Below the pieces are notes generated by a model. The model saw only the letters and a program-made list of their open reading frames with translations, was not told the origin of the DNA and searched no databases. A stretch of 64,000 bases of DNA, taken from positions 434,001 to 498,000 of the forward strand of contig CAVOIC010000011.1 of NCBI GenBank assembly GCA_963695985.1, read 5' to 3'. The position numbers were made by a program, and so were the translations under genes. This DNA comes from DATBVX01 sp963695985. Its GTDB lineage: Bacteria; Pseudomonadota; Gammaproteobacteria; Steroidobacterales; Steroidobacteraceae. Positions 25,907 to 34,443 of this stretch are shown piece by piece (the first letter of the stretch is position 1; every line of letters begins with the position of its first letter).

Positions 25907-26584
25907 GTGGCAACACCTGCTCGTGCCGGATTGCTGAGGTTGGCCTGCCACGCGGTGCCGGGGCTCGTGGCCGCCCTGCTGCTCATCGGCTGCTCCGCCA
26001 CGGCTCCGACCACCAGGACAGCCGCGACCAAGGCTGTCGCGAACAAGCACGTTGCCGAGACGCAGATTCAACAGGACGAGAGCGGATTCACGATTGCCGA
26101 GGACGTGCGTGTCGCGGTGGACACGCGCACGCAATACGACAGCGCGATCCGGTTCCTCGAGCAGAAGAACTACGAGCAGGGTATCGCGTTGCTGCTCAAG
26201 GTCACCGAGGCCGCGCCTGACGTGACTGCACCCTACATCGACCTCGGCATCGCCTATGGCAGGTCGGGCGATTTCGACAAGGGAATCGCGAGCCTGAAGC
26301 GCGCGCTGGAGCTCAGCCCCCGCCACCCCGTCGCGTACAACGAGCTCGGCATGCTCTATCGCAGGAAGGGCGATTTCGCGGCGGCACGGACGAGCTACCA
26401 GAAGGCGCTCGAGGTCGCTCCCGAATTTCACTTCGCGCGGCTGAATCTCGCGATCCTCTGCGATCTGTATCTCGCGGATCTCAGCTGTGCCCTGGACAAC
26501 TACGTGGCTTACCAGCAGGCGGTGCCGGGTGACAGCACTGCGGCGATGTGGATTGCCGACCTGCGCACCAGGGTCAACCACTAG
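25907..26584 (+). CDS. TPR lipoprotein
   Basis: A 225-residue lipoprotein with lipobox LLIGC (Cys 29) followed by SA, which predicts outer-membrane sorting. A Thr/Ala-rich linker leads to three or four TPR units (about residues 75-200), including IDLGIAYGRSGDFDKGIASLKRA and a LGMLYRRKGDF repeat. It starts at GTG three bases after the large lipoprotein gene. The small TPR lipoprotein next to an ExbB/ExbD pair recalls pilotin-like assembly factors and GltE of the gliding apparatus. A role in assembling the neighbouring outer-membrane components is inferred. Confidence 0.87.
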   Translation: MATPARAGLLRLACHAVPGLVAALLLIGCSATAPTTRTAATKAVANKHVAETQIQQDESGFTIAEDVRVAVDTRTQYDSAIRFLEQKNYEQGIALLLKVTEAAPDVTAPYIDLGIAYGRSGDFDKGIASLKRALELSPRHPVAYNELGMLYRRKGDFAAARTSYQKALEVAPEFHFARLNLAILCDLYLADLSCALDNYVAYQQAVPGDSTAAMWIADLRTRVNH

Positions 26585-26592
26585 GAGGACGC

Positions 26593-26985
26593 ATGTTCCG
26601 CCGATTCATTTTCTGCACGTCGCTGCTCCTCGTCTCGGCTGCCGTCGCGGCCGACGATGGCGTCGAAAGCGTACCGGCGCCGCAGCAGGTCGCAGCGAAC
26701 AAGGAACGGCCGACCGCGCGCGCGGCGACGAAACCGGAGCCGAAAGCCGACGCAGCCGCAAAGAAGGCGGAAGCGAAAGCCGACGAGGACGTGAAGATGT
26801 CGGGCATGTCGATCCTGGGCAACGACGAAGCGCCGAAGTCGCTGGTCATCGTTCCCTGGAAGAGCTCGCAGCTCGGCACGACGCCCGGGATCTCGCGGCT
26901 GCTCGACGACTCGACGCAGCCCGTCGACAAGGACGTGTTCATGCGCGAGCTGGCGTATTACCAGATCCGATCGAATTCGAAGTGA
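26593..26985 (+). CDS. Small exported Lys/Ala-rich protein of the motor operon
   Basis: A 130-residue protein starting at 26593, with GGAGG at 26584-26588. The frame runs further upstream but the signal peptide begins here (MFRRFIFCTSLLLVSAAVAA). A Lys/Ala/Glu-rich spacer (about residues 35-70) precedes a conserved-looking end, MSILGNDEAPKSLVIVPWKSS, then FMRELAYYQIR. The family is not recognised. The SLVIVPWKSS stretch followed by a short helix could be a docking element for a periplasmic or outer-membrane partner. It sits directly before the ExbB-type gene. Confidence 0.75.
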   Translation: MFRRFIFCTSLLLVSAAVAADDGVESVPAPQQVAANKERPTARAATKPEPKADAAAKKAEAKADEDVKMSGMSILGNDEAPKSLVIVPWKSSQLGTTPGISRLLDDSTQPVDKDVFMRELAYYQIRSNSK

Positions 26986-27010
26986 TTGGCTACAACGGGA
27001 GGTTCAAACC

Positions 27011-27685
27011 GTGGACATCTTCTACTCAATCGTGAAGATCTTCGTGCAAGGCGGCCCTTTCATGATCCCGATCCTGATCGTGGGCGCCATCGGGGCCGCG
27101 ATCGCAGTCGAGCGCTACGTCACGCTGACGAGGATGAGCGCCCGCAATCGCAGCGTGTGGACCCAGGTCGAGCCTGCGCTGACGCAGGGCGACTTCGACA
27201 AGGCGCGCGAGCTGACCGGCAAAGACGATTCGGTCATCTCCAGGCTGCTGAATGTGGGCCTCGCCCTGCAGGGCGCGGTGCGACGCCGCGATGACGTCAA
27301 GAGCGCCATGCAGGAGACCATGACGCAGATCATGCCGCGTCTCGAGAGGCGCACTCACTACCTCGCGACCCTGGCGAACGTCGCAACGCTCCTCGGCCTG
27401 CTGGGCACCGTCAGCGGTCTGATACACGCCTTCTCGGCAGTGGCGACGGTGAATCCGGCGGAGAAGGCGAACCTGCTGTCGGCGAGCATCTCCGAGGCCA
27501 TGAACTGCACGGCCTTCGGCCTCATCACCGCCGTGCCGTTCCTGGTGCTCCATGCGGTGCTGCAGTCAAAGACCGCACATCTCATCGAGAACCTGGAGGC
27601 GGTCTCCATCAAGTTCCTGACCGTGCTCACGACGCGCCAGGCGTCCCGGGCTCATCTCGAGCTGGCGCGAGTTGCGAACGGCTGA
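27011..27685 (+). CDS. MotA/TolQ/ExbB-family proton channel subunit
   Basis: A 224-residue inner-membrane protein with the three-helix TolQ/ExbB layout: helix 1 about residues 14-35, helix 2 about 118-142 with LLGLLGTVSGLIHAF, and helix 3 about 163-190 with ISEAMNCTAFGLITAVPF. The cytoplasmic loop of ~75 residues lies between helices 1 and 2. With ExbD/TolR partners it forms a proton channel that converts proton motive force into movement of the partner. It starts at GTG with GGAGG at 26998-27002, and is followed after nine bases by the first of two ExbD-type genes. Confidence 0.95.
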   Translation: MDIFYSIVKIFVQGGPFMIPILIVGAIGAAIAVERYVTLTRMSARNRSVWTQVEPALTQGDFDKARELTGKDDSVISRLLNVGLALQGAVRRRDDVKSAMQETMTQIMPRLERRTHYLATLANVATLLGLLGTVSGLIHAFSAVATVNPAEKANLLSASISEAMNCTAFGLITAVPFLVLHAVLQSKTAHLIENLEAVSIKFLTVLTTRQASRAHLELARVANG

Positions 27686-27694
27686 GGAACGCTC

Positions 27695-28240
27695 ATGTAC
27701 GAAACTCACGCGCAACGCTTGCGTAGACCGGCCGGGCTGCTGCTGGTGCCGATGATCGACATCTTCACGGTGCTGGTCACGTTCCTGCTGATGACGGCCG
27801 TGTTTGCGCGCATCACGATCCTGCAGCTCGACCTCCCGAGCGCTGCGGGCGGCCAGGCCAGCGAGCCCACCTTCAGGCTCGAGGTCATCGTGCGCAAGGA
27901 AGGCCTGGAGCTGACCAACGGCACGACACGCATCGCCACGCTGCCCACGGTGGATGGCGAGTACGACCTGCAGACGCTGTCCGAGCTGGCGCTCTCGCTG
28001 AAGCGCGAGCACCCGCAGGTCGACAGCGCCTCGGTGCTGCTCGAGCCGGACGTCAGGTACGACTACCTGATCCAGGTGATGGATGCGATCCGCAGCAAGG
28101 AAATACCGGCGACAGCGACGGATTCGAGCCTCGCTGAGCAGGGTGCAGCTGTGGCGCAGACCGACGTCAATGATGCCGCCGAACCTCGGCTCACGAAGGT
28201 AGCTTTGTTCACCAAGATCGCCGTTGGAGACGCCCCATGA
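27695..28240 (+). CDS. ExbD/TolR-family protein 1
   Basis: A 181-residue single-span protein. The channel-lining helix VPMIDIFTVLVTFLLMT carries the essential proton-accepting Asp at residue 22. The periplasmic part (about 60-135) has the ExbD/TolR fold pattern, and a C-terminal extension of ~45 residues is unusual. Its stop overlaps the start of the second ExbD-type gene (ATGA). Two different ExbD-type subunits beside one ExbB-type subunit is the arrangement of AglR-AglQ-AglS in Myxococcus rather than of the standard ExbBD-TonB system. Confidence 0.94.
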   Translation: MYETHAQRLRRPAGLLLVPMIDIFTVLVTFLLMTAVFARITILQLDLPSAAGGQASEPTFRLEVIVRKEGLELTNGTTRIATLPTVDGEYDLQTLSELALSLKREHPQVDSASVLLEPDVRYDYLIQVMDAIRSKEIPATATDSSLAEQGAAVAQTDVNDAAEPRLTKVALFTKIAVGDAP

Positions 28241-28767
28241 TCCCGTTCCTCCCGTCGCGCAGCGAGTTGAAAGGCAGCCCGCGGCACCGCGCCGAGGTCG
28301 AGCTCAACCTGATCCCGCTGATCGACATTCTCTCGGTGATGGTCGCGTTCCTGCTCGTCTACACGACCAACGTGGAAATCGTGCAGAACGCGAAGGGCGT
28401 CGAGATTCCGCAATCGAGCGCGGAGACCCAGCCGACGCAGTCCGTGGTGGTGATGATCACCAAGGATCAACTGTTCGTGCAGAACGAACTGATCGTGACC
28501 ATCGCGGAGATCCGTGAGTCGAAAACACCCTTCATCGAGCCGCTGCGCGCGGTGCTCGAACGGCCGCTGCTGGTGGATGGCACTGCAGCGGCGCGCACCG
28601 AAGCGCTGGCGACACGCGAGATCACGGTGCTCGCGGACAAGTCCCTGCCATACGATGTGGTGAAGAAAGTGATGCAGACCTGCACCGCGGCGTCCTATGG
28701 GAAGATTTCGCTCGCGGTCATCGAGAAGGAACTGCCGCTCGATGCTCTCCGCGGGAAGACGGCGTAG
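28237..28767 (+). CDS. ExbD/TolR-family protein 2
   Basis: A 176-residue single-span protein. An N-terminal basic cytoplasmic stretch is followed by NLIPLIDILSVMVAFLLVY with the conserved channel Asp at residue 30. A periplasmic alpha/beta domain follows (VVVMITKDQLFVQNEL, then a long helix). The sequence differs clearly from ExbD protein 1, so this is not a recent duplication, and the two probably form a hetero-oligomer. The genes overlap by four bases, implying equal translation. Confidence 0.94.
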   Translation: MIPFLPSRSELKGSPRHRAEVELNLIPLIDILSVMVAFLLVYTTNVEIVQNAKGVEIPQSSAETQPTQSVVVMITKDQLFVQNELIVTIAEIRESKTPFIEPLRAVLERPLLVDGTAAARTEALATREITVLADKSLPYDVVKKVMQTCTAASYGKISLAVIEKELPLDALRGKTA

Positions 28768-28817
28768 AAGCCCACCGGCCCGGTTGCTCACCCCATCCAT
28801 TCACGCCCAGGTAGTCC

Positions 28818-30188
28818 ATGGAAACTGCAACTCAAGATGCCGTGACGATCCAGGAGCTCGAGGAACTCCTCGCGCAGGCGCGTGAGAAGCTCGAGGGTCT
28901 GGTGCGCGAGCTGCGCGCGACTGACGCGCAGCTCGAAGGCCTCGCGCCCGACCGCAAGCAGCATCAATTGCTGCACGACGCCTGCACCGCGCTGGAGGCG
29001 CTCGGCCAGAGCGGTGGCGCCAAGCTCTTCTGGGGCAATCGCGAGGCCACGAGTGCGAGCGACGAGCACCTGCGCGGCGTGCGCAAGCTCGTCGAGGCTT
29101 TCCAGAAGCGCGTGGATGAGATCGAAGCCTCGCGCCGTGCGCTCCTCGAGGAGATCTCGCAGCTGGAGGAACACACCTACCTGCTCGAGGACGATGTCTT
29201 CGAGGCGTTGGACGAGGAAGAGCAGCGCAAGCACGAATGGATCGTCGAGCGTGAAATCGATGCCATTCGCGCGGGCGAAGCGGCGAAGCCTTGGACGCGC
29301 GCAGTCGACGATGACCGGCGCTTTCGCAAATCAGTCCTCGCGACGCTGCTCATCAGCCTGCTCTTCGCGCTGCTCGCTCCCCTGGTCCCGCTGCCCCTGA
29401 GCACGCTCCAGGAGACGGCCGAGGTGCCGGAGCGCGTGGTGACCATGATGATGGAGACACGGCCGGTGCCGCCGCCTGTCGAGCTGAAGCCGCTGCCGCA
29501 GAAGGTCGCGGAGCAGAAGCCCGTCGAGAAGCCGGTGCCGCAGAAAGCGGTGCAGCCGCAGGAGCAGAAGTCCGAGCCTGAGCCGGGACCGGAACAGGGA
29601 CTGCTCGCCTTCCGTGAGAAGTTCGAGTCCTTGAAGGAGGCGCCGATCCTGGCACGGCTCGGCTCACAGGCGCGCATCAACGACTCGAATCAGAGTGCGC
29701 GGCCCGAACGCTCGATGCTGACGACGAATGCGCCAGGTTCGAGCGGCGGCATCAAGCTCGCCGCGCTGAGTCGCGACTTCGGACCCAACGGCGGCAACGA
29801 GCGGGGCGCGATCCGCGGTGCGGCACTGACCAAGGCCAGCAGCAACATCAGCACCATCGGCCCGGCCGATCACCCGACCAGCCAGGGTCCGGGACTCGCG
29901 CGCACCGACGAAGAGATCCAGATCGTATTCGATCGCTACAAGCAATCGCTCTATCGGCTCTACAACCGGGAGCTGCGCAAGGACCCGACGCTCCAGGGGC
30001 AGATGGTGCTGCGCCTGACGATCGAGCCGAATGGGAGCGTTTCCTTCTGCCAGCTGTCCTCGACCGACATGCAGGCGCCGGAGCTGGTCGTGCAGGTCGT
30101 GGACCGCGTGAAGACGTTCGACTTCGGCGCCAAGGAAGTCCCGGCCATCACAATCGTTTATCCGATCGACTTCCTGCCGGCGGCGTGA
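28818..30188 (+). CDS. TonB-like energy transducer with cytoplasmic coiled-coil domain and AgmX/PglI-type C-terminus
   Basis: The 456-residue product has four parts. Residues 1-165 are cytoplasmic and strongly helical/coiled-coil (IQELEELLAQAREKLEGL...). Residues 172-194 form a single membrane helix preceded by RRFRK. Residues 204-260 are a Pro/Lys/Glu-rich TonB-like periplasmic spacer. Residues ~363-456 form a TonB/AgmX-PglI-type C-terminal domain, with LQGQMVLRLTIEPNGSV and a final VYPIDFLPAA. Classical TonB has almost no cytoplasmic part. The long N-terminal domain resembles the design of Myxococcus GltG/GltJ, which link a cytoplasmic track to the envelope motor. It is the last gene of the operon. 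Confidence 0.88.
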   Translation: METATQDAVTIQELEELLAQAREKLEGLVRELRATDAQLEGLAPDRKQHQLLHDACTALEALGQSGGAKLFWGNREATSASDEHLRGVRKLVEAFQKRVDEIEASRRALLEEISQLEEHTYLLEDDVFEALDEEEQRKHEWIVEREIDAIRAGEAAKPWTRAVDDDRRFRKSVLATLLISLLFALLAPLVPLPLSTLQETAEVPERVVTMMMETRPVPPPVELKPLPQKVAEQKPVEKPVPQKAVQPQEQKSEPEPGPEQGLLAFREKFESLKEAPILARLGSQARINDSNQSARPERSMLTTNAPGSSGGIKLAALSRDFGPNGGNERGAIRGAALTKASSNISTIGPADHPTSQGPGLARTDEEIQIVFDRYKQSLYRLYNRELRKDPTLQGQMVLRLTIEPNGSVSFCQLSSTDMQAPELVVQVVDRVKTFDFGAKEVPAITIVYPIDFLPAA

Positions 30189-30246
30189 GAATTCCAGATG
30201 AGAGGTATTGCACCACCGAGATGACCTGCTGACACACAGTCTGGGC

Positions 30247-30344
30247 GCGATTCAGACAAGGGCAAAACCACCGAAAGGTGGCGACGCAAAGTTTCCGGTC
30301 TAAAGGGCTTTCAAGCCCCACGACGGCGGGACCGCCGGAATCCA
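30247..30344 (+). ncRNA. c-di-GMP-I (GEMM-I) riboswitch, copy 2
   Basis: A second GEMM-I aptamer: ACAAGGGCAAAACC, P2 as CCACC-GAAA-GGTGG (30268-30281), CGACGCAAAG, TTCCGGTCTAAAG, and the P3 closing strand GGACCG. P1 pairs GATTC (30249-30253) with GAATC (30338-30342). The P2 hairpin and the joining regions match copy 1 almost base for base, whereas the P3 arm has diverged. It lies 59 bases after the transducer gene and ~70 bases before the surface-protein gene, so the second unit gets its own c-di-GMP control. Confidence 0.94.
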
Positions 30345-30360
30345 GTCCGAGTTTCGGACT
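30344..30360 (+). promoter_or_regulatory. Expression-platform hairpin of riboswitch 2
   Basis: AGTCCGA (30344-30350) pairs perfectly with TCGGACT (30354-30360) over a three-base loop directly after the aptamer. No U-tract follows. Either it acts through Rho or on translation, or it is a spacer helix. Its 5' strand abuts the P1 strand GAATC, so mutual exclusion with P1 is possible. Copy 1 has a weaker hairpin in the same position. Confidence 0.5.
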
Positions 30361-30412
30361 GCCTCGGTCCCCTTCGCGATGACATCGCTGCACAGGTGGA
30401 ACGAGGGTGTTC

Positions 30413-33400
30413 ATGAGTTCAGGGCGGACAATCAACAAGAAAACGAGCGGCGGCTGGATCGCGATCCTGCTGTCCGTGCTCGCGTTGTGGATGCTGCCGG
30501 TCGTTCCGGGACTAACAGGGAGCGCGTCGGCGGCTACGATCACTTTCCAATCCGTTACCGGAATCTGGCACGACCCAACGGATAACGTCCCCGGAAGTCA
30601 GCCGGGCGATCCCGTCATCACGAACGGCGATCCGACCTCGATTATCCGTTGGGGCACAACGTCCGGTACGCCGCAAAGCGGCTATGACTACACCACAACG
30701 ACCCCGCCCCCGTTTACGTTGCCCGGCTCAATTCCCTTCTTTTCTCTGGGCACGTTTACGCATCGGAATTTCGAGGTCTTCGATCCTTCCCTGACTTCAG
30801 TAAAGCTCGATGTTCTCCTCGTGCTCAGTGTGGACGGCGTCCCAAACCCTCCATTGACCTTCACCTTTACGTTCAACCACGAGGAAACCCCGAACAACGC
30901 GAACCCTTGCCCCTATCCGACACCGCCCGGAGAGGGGTGTACGGACCGTGTGACTATTGTCGCCTCGCCCCAGCCCACGACGTTCAACGTGGGTGGAGTG
31001 GATTACACGTTGTCGATGAGCTTTCTCGACGCCAACGGTAATCCGGTGTCCGAATTCATCACCAGGGAAGGCGGCACCATCAACAGCTCGGGCCTGGTGG
31101 GGCAATTCACGTTGCCCGGAGTGCCGCCCAATACACCGGTGCTCGTAGTCAGGAAATCGGGCCCGACGACGATGACGCCGGGACAATGGGGCAATTTCGG
31201 CATCGACGTCCAGAACATCGGCGATGCCGATGCGTTCAACGCGACGCTGCTCGATCGGCTGCCTGACGGCCCCACCGGGGGGATGTGCGACAACGCGCCC
31301 GAGGTGCTGAGCGCGCGCGTCTTCGCGGCGGACGGCGTGACGCCGGTGCCCGGCAAAGCAGCTCTGGTCCAAGGTACGGACTATTCGCTCGTCTACGACG
31401 GCTCCACGTGCGAGCTCACACTCAATGCGCTCACCGCCGCTTCGGTGATCGGTCCCGGCGAACGCCTGATGATCGCGTATCGCACGCAGCTCGACGCCGG
31501 TACGCAGAACAACATCACGCTGACGAACGTCGTGGGCGCGACGCAGTGGTACAAGGGCGCGAGCAACGACCCCAACCGTCAGTCGTTCACGCGAACGCTG
31601 ACGGACGGCACGGTCGGCACGCTCGATTACCAGGATGCCCACGCGCTGGCCGTCAGGTTCGCCGGATATTTCTTCGAGAAGACAGTCATGGATCTCACGT
31701 CCGGCGCCGATCCGGCGACGACGGTGGCGCGGGGTGACACGCTGCGGTACACGCTGCGCTTGCAGACGACCGATCAACCGCTCGACAACGTCGCGATATT
31801 CGACGAGCTCGACGCGATGAACGCGACGCCTGGCTTCGCACCGGGCACCCTCACGCTCGTTTCGTATCCCGCAGGTGTCGATACGAGCGCGACGAGTGCA
31901 ACGGGCGGTGCCAACGGCACGGGTGTCATCGACATCCGGAACCTGAGTCTCCCGGCGAACAGCCAGGCGCAGATCGTGTTCGACGTAACGCTCGGTCCCG
32001 TGCTTCCGAACGGCAGCATCGTCGCGAACCAGGCGAGCCTGCGCCTCGGTGGGACGCCGTTCGCGTTGAGCGACGATCCAAACGTCAACGGCCAGGCCGA
32101 TCCGTTCGTTGCGGGTGACGAAGATCCGACCCGCGTGCAGATCCTCGATGTGCAGCAACTCCAGATCACGAAGCAGGTCGCAGTCGTCGGCGGCGGTCCC
32201 GCCGTGGCCGGCGCCCAGCTCGAATACCTGGTGAGCGTCACCAACGTCTCCCAGGTGCCGGCGTTCTATGTCGTGATCACCGACGACGTCAGCCAGCCGT
32301 TCCCCGGTTACCTGACCCTCGTCGACCAGTCGTGGACCATGAACGATTCGATGACGGGCATCACCGTCGCCGGGCCGCTGATCACCGCCGATTATTCGAC
32401 CAGCTACGGTCCGCTACCGCCGGCGCAGACGATCCAGTTGCGATTCCGCGCAACGATCGCACCCACGCTCGCGAACGGCACGCGCATCACTAACACCGGA
32501 GTGGTCACGTGGAACAAGCCACCGCAGACTGCATCCGCCAGCGTGTCCATCGACGTCGGCGGCATCACCGGTGTCGGCATTCTCAACGGCACGGCCTGGC
32601 ACGATGCCAACTTCAACGGCTTGATCGACATCAACGAGCGCCTGCTCGAGGGCTGGACGGTCGAGCTCTATCGGAACAGTGCGCTCGCGCAATCGACGCT
32701 CACTGCTGCCAACGGTGTCTACCAGATCAGCGGCATCGTCCCGAATTACCAGACCGCGGATCGCTACGAGCTCAGGTTCCTCGCACCTGGCGCCGGGCTC
32801 AATACCGCCAAGCTCGGTCGTGCGCAGTCGGCCTTCACTAACGACTTGCAGCGCATCTCGGACATCATCGTGCAGCCCGGCAGCAATCTGCAGAACCTCA
32901 ATCTGCCGATCGAGCCGAACGGTGTCGTCTACAACACGATCACGCGCACGCCGATCGCGGGTGCGATCCTCAGGATGCTGCAGGCCGGCAGCCGCACGCC
33001 GCTCCCCGAAACCTGCTTCTATGATCCAGCTCAGCAGGGCCAGGTCACGCTCGCCAGCGGTTATTACCGCTTCGACATCAATTTCTCCGATCCCGCGTGC
33101 CCGAACGGCGGCAGCTTCCTCGTCGATGTCGCTGCGCCGTCGGCGGACTACGTGACCGGCTACTCGCAGATCATTCCGCCGGTGTCGGGTCCGTCGACGG
33201 CACCGTTCTCGGTGCCCGCCTGTCCGGGAAGTGCGGCGGACGCAATCCCCGGCACGACGCGTTGCGAAGCGCAGGTCTCGGAGTTCGCACCCTCACAGGC
33301 CGTGCGCTTTCGCACGCCGGGTACGAACTATTACGTGCACCTCACTCTCGATGACAGTTTCGTGCCGGGCTCGAGCCAGATTTTCAACAACCACATCCCA

Positions 33401-34438
33401 CTCGACCCGCAGCTCAACGCCGCGCTGGCGGTGACCAAGACCACGCCGCTCCTCGACGTGACGCGCGGTCAGCTCGTGCCGTACACGATCACGGTACGCA
33501 ACGTCGGCGAGATGCCACTGCTCCAGGACGTGCGCGTCGTCGATCGCTTCCCGGCCGGCTTCCGCTATGTCCCGGGATCTGCGCGCATCGACGACAAGCC
33601 GGCGGAGCCCACGGTGACAGGCCGCGAGCTCGTCTGGAACGACCTCCCCATGGACCGTGGCGAGCAGCACACGATCTTGATGCTGCTCGCGGTCGGCGCC
33701 GGCGTCGGCGAAGGCGAGTTCGTCAATCGCGCGCAGGCGGAATACGGACCCACGGCCGCCGTCGTCTCCGGCGAGGCCAGCGCGACGGTGCGCGTCGTGC
33801 CCGATCCGACCTTCGATTGCACCGATGTCACCGGCAAGGTCTTCAACGACGTCAATCGCAATGGGTTCCAGGATCCCGGCGAGCAGGGTCTGCCCGGGAT
33901 CCGCCTCGTGACCGCACGCGGTCTCACGGCCACGACCGATGCTTATGGCCGATACCACATCACCTGTGCGATCACACCGATCGAGGGCCGCGGCAGCAAC
34001 TTCATTCTCAAGCTGGACGACAGGACGCTGCCGAGCGGCTACCGGCCGTCGACCCAACCGGTGCGCGTCGAGCGGGCCACTCGCGGTAAAGCGCTGCGCA
34101 TGAACTTCGGCGCATCCATCTATCGCGTGGTCAGCCTGGATCTTGCCGACGGCGTATTCGAGCCGGGTACCACCGAGATGCGCCTGCAGTGGCAGCCGAG
34201 AATCCAATTGCTGCTCGATGAGCTGCGCAAAGCCCCATCGGTGTTGCGCCTCTCCTACCTGGCGGAGATCGAGGATGAGCAGCTCGTCGATCGGCGTCTG
34301 AACACGGTCAAGCAGGAAGTCCTGAAGGCATGGAAGGCGATGGACTCGAGTTATCAGCTGACGATCGAGCCGGAGGTCTTCTGGCGACGGGGTGGGCCGC
34401 CGAAGCAACCGGCCGTGCGCGCACCAGCGAGCAGGTGA
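30413..34438 (+). CDS. Large surface protein with THxN, DUF11 and SdrD-B domains
   Basis: 1341 residues from the ATG at 30413 (GAGGG a few bases before it; a GTG at 30407 is also possible). A signal peptide (residues 1-40) ends SASA. Residues ~42-230 form a THxN-type domain, including the signature Thr-His-Arg-Asn at 116-119. DUF11-like beta-sandwiches follow at ~242-390, 420-580, 581-720 and 1004-1130. SdrD B-like domains, with Ca-loop motifs DANFNGLIDINE and DVNRNGFQDPGE, lie at ~725-775 and 1140-1200. The last ~100 residues look like a degenerate OmpA-like fold (LLDELRKAPSVLRLSYL...). THxN proteins usually end in a PEP-CTERM sorting tail, and none is present. It is probably a secreted or surface-displayed adhesin-like filament. 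The gene lies 5 bases before the triple-OmpA barrel gene. Confidence 0.85.
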   Translation: MSSGRTINKKTSGGWIAILLSVLALWMLPVVPGLTGSASAATITFQSVTGIWHDPTDNVPGSQPGDPVITNGDPTSIIRWGTTSGTPQSGYDYTTTTPPPFTLPGSIPFFSLGTFTHRNFEVFDPSLTSVKLDVLLVLSVDGVPNPPLTFTFTFNHEETPNNANPCPYPTPPGEGCTDRVTIVASPQPTTFNVGGVDYTLSMSFLDANGNPVSEFITREGGTINSSGLVGQFTLPGVPPNTPVLVVRKSGPTTMTPGQWGNFGIDVQNIGDADAFNATLLDRLPDGPTGGMCDNAPEVLSARVFAADGVTPVPGKAALVQGTDYSLVYDGSTCELTLNALTAASVIGPGERLMIAYRTQLDAGTQNNITLTNVVGATQWYKGASNDPNRQSFTRTLTDGTVGTLDYQDAHALAVRFAGYFFEKTVMDLTSGADPATTVARGDTLRYTLRLQTTDQPLDNVAIFDELDAMNATPGFAPGTLTLVSYPAGVDTSATSATGGANGTGVIDIRNLSLPANSQAQIVFDVTLGPVLPNGSIVANQASLRLGGTPFALSDDPNVNGQADPFVAGDEDPTRVQILDVQQLQITKQVAVVGGGPAVAGAQLEYLVSVTNVSQVPAFYVVITDDVSQPFPGYLTLVDQSWTMNDSMTGITVAGPLITADYSTSYGPLPPAQTIQLRFRATIAPTLANGTRITNTGVVTWNKPPQTASASVSIDVGGITGVGILNGTAWHDANFNGLIDINERLLEGWTVELYRNSALAQSTLTAANGVYQISGIVPNYQTADRYELRFLAPGAGLNTAKLGRAQSAFTNDLQRISDIIVQPGSNLQNLNLPIEPNGVVYNTITRTPIAGAILRMLQAGSRTPLPETCFYDPAQQGQVTLASGYYRFDINFSDPACPNGGSFLVDVAAPSADYVTGYSQIIPPVSGPSTAPFSVPACPGSAADAIPGTTRCEAQVSEFAPSQAVRFRTPGTNYYVHLTLDDSFVPGSSQIFNNHIPLDPQLNAALAVTKTTPLLDVTRGQLVPYTITVRNVGEMPLLQDVRVVDRFPAGFRYVPGSARIDDKPAEPTVTGRELVWNDLPMDRGEQHTILMLLAVGAGVGEGEFVNRAQAEYGPTAAVVSGEASATVRVVPDPTFDCTDVTGKVFNDVNRNGFQDPGEQGLPGIRLVTARGLTATTDAYGRYHITCAITPIEGRGSNFILKLDDRTLPSGYRPSTQPVRVERATRGKALRMNFGASIYRVVSLDLADGVFEPGTTEMRLQWQPRIQLLLDELRKAPSVLRLSYLAEIEDEQLVDRRLNTVKQEVLKAWKAMDSSYQLTIEPEVFWRRGGPPKQPAVRAPASR

Positions 34439-34443
34439 ACGCC

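Noticed and set aside
27011..30188. Ordinary ExbBD-TonB set serving the TonB-dependent receptor at 4516
   Set aside because: The paired ExbD genes, TPR lipoproteins, long cytoplasmic domain of the transducer and c-di-GMP control differ from a standard TonB system, and the receptor is 20 kb away on the other strand.
30344..30375. Rho-independent terminator after riboswitch 2
   Set aside because: A perfect 7-bp hairpin exists but no U-tract follows, so I list it only as a possible expression-platform helix.
30797..32158. 453-codon leftward open frame
   Set aside because: Antisense to the THxN/DUF11 gene; low-complexity Arg/His-rich product.
34100..34438. PEP-CTERM sorting signal on the THxN surface protein
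   Set aside because: The C-terminus lacks the Pro-Glu-Pro motif, hydrophobic helix and basic tail; it reads as an OmpA-like fold.
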